The translations under genes were made by a program, and so were the position numbers. DNA of 13,700 nucleotides, from contig CACYEW010000158.1 in NCBI GenBank assembly GCA_902773455.1, forward strand, positions 1 through 13,700. Reading direction: 5' to 3'. This stretch comes from an uncultured Ruminococcus sp. Lineage in GTDB: Bacteria > Bacillota > Clostridia > Oscillospirales > CAG-272. Below the pieces are notes generated by a model, which saw nothing but the letters and a program-made list of their open reading frames with translations, was not told the origin of the DNA and did not search any database. The stretch's first letter is position 1, and each line of letters starts with the position of its first letter. This document shows positions 6,947 to 13,700 of the stretch, in pieces.

Positions 6947-8019
6947 TTTTTAAGTATGACCTCGATACCCGCCTCGACGAGCGGCTCCGCGCGGTCGCGC
7001 ATTTCATAACTTATTATCACGCGGGCGAGCTTCGGCGAACCGGCAAGAACGGAAAGATCCGTTCCGGCGGGCATATCGAGTATCTTTAACACTCTGAGTT
7101 CGGGCAGCTCTTTCAGCGCGCCGAGATCGGCGACGTCGTTGCCGGACAGATCGAGATAAGTCAGCTTTTCAAGCGACCGTATGCCGGTCAGATCGGTCAC
7201 GCCTGTGTAAACGACCGCAAGTTCCGTTATTTCCTGCCCGTTGAACCACGACATATCGGCGAACCGACCGCGTTCGACGCGCCTGCCGGCGGCGAAGAAC
7301 CCGTCTTCTTCGTGAGTTATGGCGGAAGCGTCGGATACGAGACTGTCGCCGCACAGATACACCGAACGCGTATTGAGCGATCTGATCGCCGCTTCGAGCG
7401 CGAGGTCGCTGTTGAAAGTCGTTACGGACACGCTGCCCGCGTCCGGCACGTCTGTTGTTTCGTACGTAAGGACCGGTTCGCCGCCGAACCAGCCTTTTAC
7501 CGCCGCCGTTGCGAACACGCAGAACGAAACTATCAAAACGAAAAGCACCGCGGCGACTATCGCCCAGCCGTTGACTTTTTTCCCGCCCGTTTTTTTATAT
7601 TCGTCGGCTCCGCGGTACTTACCGCCTTTGAAGCCGTCGGAAAGCGCGTTTTCTATACCTTCCGCCGCGGATCCGGCGTCTTTATATTCGATACGCGGCA
7701 CGCCGGAAAGCTGCATCGAGATATCGTCGGGCAGGTCTTTGCCGTCGAGACGTACGTTTATGAGCGGCTTTTTTTCCGACACGGCGTAGTTGAGTTCTCT
7801 CGTGCAGTTCTGCGAACGGGCAAAGTCGGAAGACGTGAAAACTATCACGCAGCCGGAGGAGCGGAGTCTGCCGGCGACGGTCTTCGGCCAGTCGGCGCCG
7901 GCTTCGATACCGGCGTCGTACCAGAAACTCACGCCGCTCTCTTCGAGCAGACGGAGCACCGGCAGGACCTTACCGGCGTCTTTATGAGCGTAACTTATAA
8001 AAGCGTACGTTTTATCCAT
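6943..8019 (-). CDS. TIR-domain, transmembrane, leucine-rich-repeat protein
   Basis: This 358-residue protein begins with a clear TIR domain (about 4-125). It has FISYAHKD in the first strand and box 1 region (7-14), GVSFWYD (29-35), and VIVFTSSDFARS (58-69) before NCTREL. Glu75 in NCTREL sits where NAD-cleaving TIR domains such as SARM1 keep their catalytic Glu. One hydrophobic helix follows (about 150-172), preceded by KKTGGKK, so the TIR should be cytoplasmic. The outer part holds short leucine-rich repeats (about 262-335), for example LTYLDLSGNDVADLGAL. There is no N-terminal signal peptide; the internal helix would act as a signal anchor. The ATG has GGAG (complement of 8028-8031) eight bases upstream and lies 15 bases after uxaC, so the two are probably cotranscribed. 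Family knowledge says bacterial TIRs often hydrolyse or cyclise NAD in immunity or signalling; activity here is inferred only. Confidence 0.9.
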   Translation of the reverse strand: MDKTYAFISYAHKDAGKVLPVLRLLEESGVSFWYDAGIEAGADWPKTVAGRLRSSGCVIVFTSSDFARSQNCTRELNYAVSEKKPLINVRLDGKDLPDDISMQLSGVPRIEYKDAGSAAEGIENALSDGFKGGKYRGADEYKKTGGKKVNGWAIVAAVLFVLIVSFCVFATAAVKGWFGGEPVLTYETTDVPDAGSVSVTTFNSDLALEAAIRSLNTRSVYLCGDSLVSDASAITHEEDGFFAAGRRVERGRFADMSWFNGQEITELAVVYTGVTDLTGIRSLEKLTYLDLSGNDVADLGALKELPELRVLKILDMPAGTDLSVLAGSPKLARVIISYEMRDRAEPLVEAGIEVILKK

Positions 8020-8034
8020 CGTATTTACTCCGTG

Positions 8035-9435
8035 TTAAAATCCGAAAAAACGGACGGTATTGCGGTAACAGATATCCGTCACGACCTCGCCGAGGGTGTT
8101 CATATCGTCCGGATACTGACCGTCTTCCACGAGCTCTCCGATATAACCGCAGAGAACGCGGCGGAAATACTCGTGGCGCGTGTACGATAAAAGCGATCTC
8201 GAATCGGTCGTCATACCGATGAAAGAACCGAGCGAGGAGAGATTTGAGAGGCTGCGGAGCTGTTCTCTCATGCCGGGTATCGAATCGTTGAACCACCATG
8301 CGCTTCCGTGCTGCATTTTCACCTCTCCGTCTCCGTTGAAGGCGCAGCAGAGCGAATCGAGAGCGGCGTTTTCGCCGGGATCGACGGAATATATCACGGT
8401 CTTCGGCAGAATGCCGTCCGAATTCATCGAATCGAGCAGACGGGCAAGATCGTAAATACAGCTTCTGCCGTAGATCGTATCGTAGCCGCTGTCCGCTCCG
8501 AGCAGACCGAACATCTTCGCGTTTGGGTTGCGGAGGACGCCGTAGTGTATCTGCATGACCGTACCGTATTTCACGTATTCGGACGCGAGGAATCTGAGCA
8601 TGTAACAGCGGAAAGCGTTTCTCTCCTCTTCGTCAGGTCTTTTTCCCGAAAGCGCTTTTCTGAATATGGCGTCGCAGGTATGTCCGTTCACTTTTCTGTA
8701 GATGAGATAATCGTCGACGCCGTGATCCGCCGTCTTCATACCGAGTGAAATGAAATATTCTATTCTGTTCGTAAGCGCGGTTTTCAGGCTGTCAAGATCC
8801 CTGATCTCAACTCCGGCGGCTTCGCCGAGCTTTTTCATATAACCGGGATAATCGGCGACGGTCATATTCACCGCCTTATCCGGTCTGAAAGCCGGATATA
8901 CCCGCGTTTCAAACGACGCGTCTTCCGCGATCGCTTTATGATATGCAAGACCGTCAGCCGGATCGTCGGTCGTGCAGAGCGCTTTGACGTTCGATCTCTT
9001 TATTATCGCTTTGGCACTCATATCGGGAGAATGCAATCTTTCTTTCGTAAGATCCCAGATATATTCCTCGTTTTCGGGGCATATTATCTTTTCACAGCCG
9101 AAATAACGCTTAAGCTCAAGCGCCGACCAGTGGTAAAGCGGGTTGCCGATAAGCTTCGGCACGGCTTTGCAGTAAGCGGAGAACTTCTCCCTGTCGGAAG
9201 CGTCGCCCGTAATATACCTTTCTTCAACGCCGCACGCACGCATCGCGCGCCATTTATAATGGTCCGCGTAAAGCCATATCTGCGTGATATTATCGTATTT
9301 TATATCGTCCGCTATATCCGAAGCGGGTATATGGCAGTGGTAATCGACTATCGGAGCCTTTTCGGCGCAGGTGTGATAAAGCTTCGCCGCCGTGTCGGTA
9401 CCGAGCAGAAAATCGTCGGATAAGAACTTTTTCAT
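8035..9435 (-). CDS. uxaC: Glucuronate (uronate) isomerase
   Basis: This 466-residue protein matches UxaC in length and in conserved blocks from end to end. UxaC interconverts D-glucuronate with fructuronate and D-galacturonate with tagaturonate, the first step of hexuronate breakdown in the cytoplasm. The metal-site HCHIP (33-37) is present. So are the blocks ADHYKWRAMR (57-66), YITGDAS (74-80), GNPLYHW (97-103), and near the C terminus WWFND (380-384) and TDSRSLLSYTRHEYFRR (410-426). The ATG at 9435 has AAAGGAG (complement of 9443-9449) seven bases upstream and a good promoter further up. No other uronate gene (uxaA, uxaB, uxuA, kdgA or kdgK) is recognisable here. What follows on the same strand is the pair of TIR genes, an unusual partner for a catabolic gene. 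Confidence 0.96.
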   Translation of the reverse strand: MKKFLSDDFLLGTDTAAKLYHTCAEKAPIVDYHCHIPASDIADDIKYDNITQIWLYADHYKWRAMRACGVEERYITGDASDREKFSAYCKAVPKLIGNPLYHWSALELKRYFGCEKIICPENEEYIWDLTKERLHSPDMSAKAIIKRSNVKALCTTDDPADGLAYHKAIAEDASFETRVYPAFRPDKAVNMTVADYPGYMKKLGEAAGVEIRDLDSLKTALTNRIEYFISLGMKTADHGVDDYLIYRKVNGHTCDAIFRKALSGKRPDEEERNAFRCYMLRFLASEYVKYGTVMQIHYGVLRNPNAKMFGLLGADSGYDTIYGRSCIYDLARLLDSMNSDGILPKTVIYSVDPGENAALDSLCCAFNGDGEVKMQHGSAWWFNDSIPGMREQLRSLSNLSSLGSFIGMTTDSRSLLSYTRHEYFRRVLCGYIGELVEDGQYPDDMNTLGEVVTDICYRNTVRFFGF

Positions 9436-9461
9436 AGTATCGCTCCTTTCTTATTACGTTC

Positions 9462-9490
9462 ATTATAATATTAAATTCCGGAAAAAGCAA
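9462..9490 (-). promoter_or_regulatory. Putative promoter for uxaC and the TIR genes
   Basis: On the minus strand, TTGCTT (complement of 9485-9490) is followed by 17 bases and a perfect TATAAT (complement of 9462-9467). The -10 box ends 26 bases before the uxaC start at 9435. The -35 is weaker than consensus, matching mainly at TTG. The adjacent bases 9487-9501 have GCAA at one end and TTGC at the other, an imperfect dyad that could bind a uronate-responsive repressor, but this is weak. Confidence 0.75.
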
Positions 9491-9540
9491 GTGCCTTTTG
9501 CGGATTTACAAATCGTTAATAATTGCTTAACATTAAATTG

Positions 9541-9569
9541 TTGAATTTTGCCCGCATAAATGGTACATT
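9541..9569 (+). promoter_or_regulatory. Promoter of the hrcA-grpE-dnaK-dnaJ operon
   Basis: TTGAAT (9541-9546) is followed by 17 bases and TACATT (9564-9569), with TGG just before it giving an extended -10 element (TGn). The expected transcription start, about seven bases after the -10, falls just before the CIRCE operator at 9581. This is the usual arrangement for HrcA-controlled class I heat-shock genes. Confidence 0.8.
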
Positions 9570-9580
9570 ACAAGCATAGG

Positions 9581-9607
9581 TTAGCACTTGAATTTGTTGA
9601 GTGCTAA
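9581..9607 (+). promoter_or_regulatory. CIRCE operator (HrcA binding site)
   Basis: The left arm TTAGCACTT (9581-9589), a nine-base spacer and the right arm GAGTGCTAA (9599-9607) match the CIRCE consensus (TTAGCACTC-N9-GAGTGCTAA) at every arm position but one. The last base of the left arm is T instead of C, which costs one pair of the dyad. It lies in the leader between the promoter and hrcA. HrcA bound here blocks transcription until heat or unfolded protein removes it. Confidence 0.97.
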
Positions 9608-9631
9608 AAATCATCGAAGGACGGTATCGAA

Positions 9632-10723
9632 ATGGCAATCGGAGATGAATTGTCACCGCGGAAAAAGCAAATACTCAAAGCGGTCATCGACGCGCATATC
9701 GAAAACGGCGAGCCGGTCGGCTCGAAGTATCTGACGGCCTCGACCGATATCGGCTGCTCTTCAGCCACGATCAGAAACGAAATGGCGGAGCTCGAAGATC
9801 TCGGATATCTCGAACACCCCCACACCTCGGCGGGCAGAGTGCCCACGCCGCTCGGCTACAGATTTTACGTTGACAGCCTGATGAACGATTACGCGCTGAC
9901 GGCGCACGATTTGAGCATCATAAACACGCTTCAGCAGATGAAGATGTCCGAGCTCGACAGGATACTGCAGACGGCGAGCAAGCTCACCGCCGCGGTCACG
10001 AGCTACACGGGCGTGGCGGTCGTACCGAAGCGCAGACCGCAGACGGTTCGCTGCTACAAGACCTCGCTGATCGACGGGAACAATTTCGTTATTTCGTTCA
10101 TCACGGACGGAAATCAGGTGCAGTCGAAGTACGTCAACGTTCCGTTTCCCGTTACCGAGGATATGCTCTTCCGTTTATCAGGCATACTGAACAACAATAT
10201 CGCCGGAATGACGAGCGATATGATCACCCTGCCGATAATAATGAAGATGCAGGCGGAGGCGGGCGACGCCGAACCTCTTCTCTCCTACGTGATGAAGTGC
10301 ATATACGAGATCACGGGCGACGTCGGAGTCGACGACGTGCATGTCGAGGGCGTCGGTCAGCTGCTCGAATACCCCGAATACTCCGATATGGGCAAGCTCC
10401 GCGAGCTGCTCTCGCTTCTCGAAAAGAAGGAGGACCTCGTTGAGCTCGTCGAAAACAGCAAAGACGACGGGGTGAGCGTTTATATCGGCGGCGAGGACGA
10501 AACTCCGGTAGTCAGCAATTCGTCGATCATAGTGAAGCCGCTCAAACGCGACGGAAACGTGGTCGGCGCGATAGGAGTCGTGGGTCCGAACAGAATGGAG
10601 TACAACAAGGTCGTGAAGATAGTAGAGTACATCGCCGATCTGATCAGCCGGCTGCTCTCCGGCGCTTCGCTGCCCGAACCCGATGATAAGAAAAAACAGA
10701 AGAAAGGCGACGGAGATGGATAA
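9632..10723 (+). CDS. hrcA: Heat-inducible transcription repressor HrcA
   Basis: This 363-residue protein is a little longer than many HrcAs. The N-terminal winged-helix domain carries the family blocks GEPVGSKYL (26-34), CSSATIRNEMAELEDLGYL (42-60) and HTSAGRVPTPLGYRFYVD (64-81). The C-terminal region has the expected ligand-sensing and dimer domain, with a late VVGAIGVVGPNRMEY block. HrcA dimers bind CIRCE and repress the class I heat-shock genes, and GroEL typically helps HrcA fold. The ATG at 9632 follows GAAGGA (9616-9621) by ten bases. The CIRCE site immediately upstream means the operon controls itself. The last residues are Lys/Asp-rich (KKKQKKGDGDG) because the 3' end doubles as the grpE ribosome-binding site and start, overlapping grpE by eight bases. 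Confidence 0.97.
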   Translation: MAIGDELSPRKKQILKAVIDAHIENGEPVGSKYLTASTDIGCSSATIRNEMAELEDLGYLEHPHTSAGRVPTPLGYRFYVDSLMNDYALTAHDLSIINTLQQMKMSELDRILQTASKLTAAVTSYTGVAVVPKRRPQTVRCYKTSLIDGNNFVISFITDGNQVQSKYVNVPFPVTEDMLFRLSGILNNNIAGMTSDMITLPIIMKMQAEAGDAEPLLSYVMKCIYEITGDVGVDDVHVEGVGQLLEYPEYSDMGKLRELLSLLEKKEDLVELVENSKDDGVSVYIGGEDETPVVSNSSIIVKPLKRDGNVVGAIGVVGPNRMEYNKVVKIVEYIADLISRLLSGASLPEPDDKKKQKKGDGDG

Positions 10724-11342
10724 CGATATCAAGACCGATAAGGAGCCGGAAGCACCGGCTGCCGAAGCGGAAGAAAAAAAGCCCGGCGAAGGACCCGAGA
10801 ATACGGAGGAGACGGAAGCCGGAGCGACCGAGGAGATCGGAAAAAAAGAAAGGAAACATCTTAAAAAGAAAATAAGCGAGCTCGAATCAAAACTCGAAGC
10901 CGCCGAAGCCGAAGCCGCGAAATGCAAAGCGGCGGCGGCTGAAAAGGACGACAAATATCTGCGCCTTCTCGCCGAATTCGACAATTACAAAAAGCGTACG
11001 GCGAAAGAAGCCGAGTCGAGATATTCGGCGGCGTACGAAGACGCGGTCGAAGCGCTTCTGCCGGTGTTCGACAATATCGAACGCGCCGCGGAATACGCCT
11101 CGGACGAATCGAGCAAAAACGGGCTTATGCTCATAATATCAAATTTCAAAGACATACTTGCGAAAATGGGCGTCGAGCAGTTCGGTGCGCCGGGTGAGGA
11201 ATTCGATCCCGCCATACACAACGCCGCGATGCACGTTGACGACGAAGAACTCGGAGAAAACGTCCTTGCCGAGGTCTTCCTTAAAGGATACAAAAAGGGC
11301 GACAAAATAATAAGACACGCGACGGTAAAGGTCGCTAACTGA
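10716..11342 (+). CDS. grpE: Nucleotide exchange factor GrpE
   Basis: This 208-residue GrpE releases ADP from DnaK. An acidic, Pro/Ala/Glu-rich, probably disordered N terminus (1-40) leads into a long charged coiled-coil helix (about 44-110) with the family block YLRLLAEFDNYKKRT (81-95). GEEFDPAIHNAAMHV (160-174) and the C-terminal beta-wing block KGYKKGDKIIRHATVKVAN (190-208) complete it. The frame is open from an ATG at 10683, but the start at 10716 is preferred. It has GAAAGG (10702-10707) eight bases upstream, overlaps hrcA by only eight bases and gives a normal acidic N terminus, whereas the longer form adds eleven basic residues. It ends in two in-frame stops, TGA TAA, the second merging into the dnaK ribosome-binding site. 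Confidence 0.96.
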   Translation: MDNDIKTDKEPEAPAAEAEEKKPGEGPENTEETEAGATEEIGKKERKHLKKKISELESKLEAAEAEAAKCKAAAAEKDDKYLRLLAEFDNYKKRTAKEAESRYSAAYEDAVEALLPVFDNIERAAEYASDESSKNGLMLIISNFKDILAKMGVEQFGAPGEEFDPAIHNAAMHVDDEELGENVLAEVFLKGYKKGDKIIRHATVKVAN

Positions 11343-11358
11343 TAAGGAGGAAAATATC

Positions 11359-13197
11359 ATGGGAAAAATCATAGGAATAGATCTCGGCACGACAAACTCT
11401 TGCGTAGCCGTTTATGAAGGCGGAGAACCGGTGGTAATACCGAATCCCGAAGGAATGAGAACGACGCCGTCCGTAGTGGCTTTCACGAAGACCGGCGAAA
11501 GAGTCGTCGGAGCGGCGGCAAAAAGACAGGCGGTGGCAAATCCCGATAAGACCGTTATGTCGATCAAACGTGAAATGGGCACGAACCACAAGGTCACGAT
11601 CGACGGCAAGGAATACACGCCGCAGGAGATCTCGGCGATGATCCTCAAAAAGATGAAAAACGACGCCGAGGCTTACCTCGGAACGACCGTGACTCAGGCT
11701 GTCATCACCGTGCCGGCGTACTTCACCGACGCGCAGAGACAGGCGACGAAGGACGCCGGCAAGATCGCGGGACTTGACGTTCTCAGAATAATCAACGAAC
11801 CGACGGCGGCAGCCCTCGCATACGGAGTCGACAAAGAAAACACCGAACAGAAAATAATCATATACGACCTCGGCGGCGGTACGTTCGACGTATCGATACT
11901 CGAGATCAGCGACGGCGTGGTGGAAGTTCTCTCCACCGCGGGCAACAACCGTCTCGGCGGCGACGATTTCGACAACAGGATCATCGACTGGATGATCAAC
12001 CAGTTCAAAGCCGAATCCGGAATCGATCTGCGCCCCGACAAAATGGCGATGCAGAGACTCAAAGAAGCGGCTGAAAAGGCGAAGATAGAGCTTTCGGGCA
12101 TGATGCAGACCACGATCAGCCTGCCGTTCATCACCGCTGACGCGACCGGCCCGAAGCACTTTGAAGCCACGCTCACGAGAGCGAAATTCAACGACCTCAC
12201 GAAAGACCTCGTAGAAGCGACGATGGGCCCGATCAAACAGGCTCTCGGCGACGCGGGACTCACGCCTTCGCAGATCAACAAGGTTCTGCTCGTAGGCGGT
12301 TCCACGAGAATACCGGCGGTCCAGGAAGCCGTTAAGAACATCACGGGCAAAGAGCCCTCGAAGAACATCAACCCGGACGAATGCGTCGCGATCGGCGCGG
12401 CGATCCAGGGCGGCGTTCTCGGCGGCGAAGTAAAAGATCTGCTTCTGCTCGACGTTACGCCTCTGTCTCTCGGCATCGAGACGCTCGGCGGCGTATTCAC
12501 CAAGATAATCGAAAGAAACACGACGATACCGGTCAAGAAGAGCCAGGTGTTCTCCACCGCGTCCGACAATCAGCCTTCGGTACAGATCCACGTGCTTCAG
12601 GGCGAACGTGAACGCGTGAGCGGCAACACGACTCTCGGTCAGTTCAGCCTCGACGGCATACCGATGGCGCCGCGCGGAGTACCGCAGATCGAAGTAACGT
12701 TCGATATAGACGCAAACGGTATAGTCAACGTATCGGCGAAAGACCTCGGCACCGGCAAGGAACAGCATATAACGATCACCTCTTCGACCAATATGAGCAA
12801 AGAGGACATCGACAGAGCCGTTCGCGAAGCCGAAAAGTACGCCGACGAAGACAAGAAGTTCAAAGAAGCGGTCGATCTCAAAAACCACGCGGACAGCCTG
12901 ATAGCTCAGTGTGAAAAGGCGCTTTCCGACCTCGGCGACAAGGTCACCGAAGCCGAAAAGAGCGAGATCAACGCGGAGATAGATAAGCTCAGAGCCGCGG
13001 TCAACGCAAACGATACCGACGGCATGAAGAACGGCATCGACTCGCTGCAGAAGGCGTTCGGCAAAGTATCCGAACGTATTTATAGCCAGAGCGGCGCGGG
13101 CGGAGCAGGCGCAGGTCAGCAGAGCGGCGGTCAGAACGCCGACGGCTCGTACAACGCCGAATTCACCGACAAGACCGGCGACGACGGCAATAACTGA
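11359..13197 (+). CDS. dnaK: Molecular chaperone DnaK (Hsp70)
   Basis: This 612-residue protein is close in size to Bacillus DnaK. All three Hsp70 signatures are present: IDLGTTNS (7-14), IYDLGGGTFDVSIL (168-181) and VLLVGGSTRIPAV (309-321). The interdomain linker DLLLLDVTPLSLGIET (360-375) and the substrate-binding block with GQFSLDGIPMAPRGVPQIEV (427-446) follow, then a helical lid. The segment around residues 70-100 lacks the roughly 24-residue insert of Gram-negative DnaKs. The C terminus has a Gly/Ala/Gln linker and ends in EFTDKTGDDGNN rather than an EEVD- or EEVKD-like tail. The ribosome-binding site GGAGG (11346-11350) lies eight bases before ATG. DnaK binds unfolded segments in an ATP cycle with DnaJ and GrpE, whose genes flank it. 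Two in-frame stops, TGA TAA, end the gene. Confidence 0.99.
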   Translation: MGKIIGIDLGTTNSCVAVYEGGEPVVIPNPEGMRTTPSVVAFTKTGERVVGAAAKRQAVANPDKTVMSIKREMGTNHKVTIDGKEYTPQEISAMILKKMKNDAEAYLGTTVTQAVITVPAYFTDAQRQATKDAGKIAGLDVLRIINEPTAAALAYGVDKENTEQKIIIYDLGGGTFDVSILEISDGVVEVLSTAGNNRLGGDDFDNRIIDWMINQFKAESGIDLRPDKMAMQRLKEAAEKAKIELSGMMQTTISLPFITADATGPKHFEATLTRAKFNDLTKDLVEATMGPIKQALGDAGLTPSQINKVLLVGGSTRIPAVQEAVKNITGKEPSKNINPDECVAIGAAIQGGVLGGEVKDLLLLDVTPLSLGIETLGGVFTKIIERNTTIPVKKSQVFSTASDNQPSVQIHVLQGERERVSGNTTLGQFSLDGIPMAPRGVPQIEVTFDIDANGIVNVSAKDLGTGKEQHITITSSTNMSKEDIDRAVREAEKYADEDKKFKEAVDLKNHADSLIAQCEKALSDLGDKVTEAEKSEINAEIDKLRAAVNANDTDGMKNGIDSLQKAFGKVSERIYSQSGAGGAGAGQQSGGQNADGSYNAEFTDKTGDDGNN

Positions 13198-13210
13198 TAA
13201 ATTCATAACA

Positions 13211-13237
13211 GATTGACCGGGAGACCCCCGGTCAATC
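13211..13237 (+). other. Strong hairpin between dnaK and dnaJ (attenuator or processing/stability element)
   Basis: GATTGACCGGG (13211-13221) pairs perfectly with CCCGGTCAATC (13227-13237) around a five-base loop, giving an 11-pair stem in the 63-base gap between dnaK and dnaJ. There is no T-run directly after it; the nearest (five T residues at 13244-13248) is six bases away, so a full terminator is unlikely. It could partly terminate, mark an RNA cleavage site or protect the 3' end of the upstream mRNA. The dnaJ ribosome-binding site lies just after it. Confidence 0.75.
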
Positions 13238-13260
13238 CGTTGATTTTTCCGGAGTTTTAT

Positions 13261-13700
13261 ATGGCAGACAAAAGAGATTATTATGAAGTTTTGGGCGTCC
13301 AGAAAGGCGCCTCGGACGACGAGATAAAAAAGGCGTTCCGCGCTCTTGCGAAAAAATACCACCCGGATATGAATCCCGGCGACGCGGAAGCCGAGAAAAA
13401 ATTCAAAGAAGTGAACGAAGCGTACGAGGTACTTTCGGATCCCGACAAGCGCGCGAAATACGACCAGTACGGTCACGCGGCGTTCGATCAAAGCGCGGGC
13501 GGCGGATATTCGTACAGCGGAAGCGGATTTGATTTCGATCTGAACGATCTTTTCGGCGGCATATTCGGCGGCGGCTTCGGCAGCCGTTCGCAGGGACGCA
13601 GACAGACCGCGGGTAACAACGTATATCAGCGCGTTTACCTCACCTTTGAAGAAGCGGCTTTCGGCTGCAAGAAGGAAGTTTCATATCCGAGAGTCGAAGC
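13261..13700 (+). CDS. dnaJ: Chaperone protein DnaJ, 3' end outside the window
   Basis: The ATG at 13261, with GGAG (13251-13254) six bases upstream, opens a frame that is still open at the window edge after 146 codons. The N terminus is a full J domain: KRDYYEVLGV (4-13), HPD at 34-36 (the motif that triggers DnaK ATP hydrolysis) and YEVLSDPDKRAKYDQYG. A Gly/Phe-rich region follows (about 80-110), with DLNDLFGGIFGGGFG. The beginning of the client-binding domain comes next (VYQRVYLTFEEAAFGCKKEV), just before the zinc-binding cysteine repeats that should lie outside the window. It delivers substrates to DnaK and completes the operon. Confidence 0.98.
   Translation, partial: MADKRDYYEVLGVQKGASDDEIKKAFRALAKKYHPDMNPGDAEAEKKFKEVNEAYEVLSDPDKRAKYDQYGHAAFDQSAGGGYSYSGSGFDFDLNDLFGGIFGGGFGSRSQGRRQTAGNNVYQRVYLTFEEAAFGCKKEVSYPRVE

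Noticed and set aside
9501..9540. AT-rich dyads (TTAAT/ATTAA) in the divergent intergenic region as a protein binding site.
   Set aside because: Short AT-only arms are expected by chance in such a region and overlap no known operator pattern.
11335..13491. A 718-codon open frame on the minus strand opposite dnaK.
   Set aside because: dnaK is certain on the other strand. The antisense frame is Arg/Val/Phe-rich low-quality protein and spans a gene boundary, as expected from codon bias that avoids antisense stops.
1..13700. Search for CRISPR arrays, tRNA or rRNA genes, insertion sequences, phage genes and attachment sites.
   Set aside because: By eye I saw no regularly spaced repeats, no transposase or integrase, and no tRNA or rRNA sequence. 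The largest gap between genes is 196 bases.

Overview
The window looks like a chromosome segment from a Gram-positive, low-to-mid-GC anaerobe, probably an uncultured gut-type member of the Clostridia. The best phylum evidence is the chaperone operon. Gene order is hrcA-grpE-dnaK-dnaJ behind a CIRCE operator, and DnaK lacks the roughly 24-residue N-terminal insert of Gram-negative DnaKs. The species cannot be named from this sequence.

Layout. (1) Positions 1-1113, plus strand: the 3' end of an unrecognised large protein, closed by a terminator at 1132-1167 that looks bidirectional. (2) Positions 1179-5203, minus strand: a tight run starting at a perfect-consensus promoter (5233-5261). In transcription order it encodes a membrane-anchored double zinc-ribbon protein, an M19 dipeptidase, a sugar-phosphate isomerase/epimerase-like TIM barrel and a Gfo/Idh/MocA oxidoreductase. 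(3) Positions 5288-9435, minus strand: uxaC (glucuronate isomerase), then two overlapping paralogous genes for TIR-transmembrane-leucine-rich-repeat proteins. I see no terminator between groups 3 and 2, so readthrough over about 8 kb is possible. (4) Positions 9436-9631: a divergent intergenic region with a promoter for each direction and the CIRCE operator. (5) Positions 9632-13700, plus strand: hrcA, grpE, dnaK and the first 146 codons of dnaJ.

How the genes fit together. The right side is a standard heat-shock operon repressed by its own first product, HrcA. The left and middle combine sugar catabolism (uxaC, isomerase, oxidoreductase) with peptide hydrolysis (M19 dipeptidase) and membrane proteins of unknown role. 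The most interesting part is the TIR pair. Both proteins are predicted to put a TIR domain in the cytoplasm and leucine-rich repeats outside, which is the general plan of a Toll-like receptor with the chain order reversed. The first keeps the glutamate expected for an NAD-cleaving TIR. The second has a degenerate TIR and an added C-terminal beta-solenoid-like domain. An active sensor working with a pseudoenzyme partner is a reasonable hypothesis, but it is inference.
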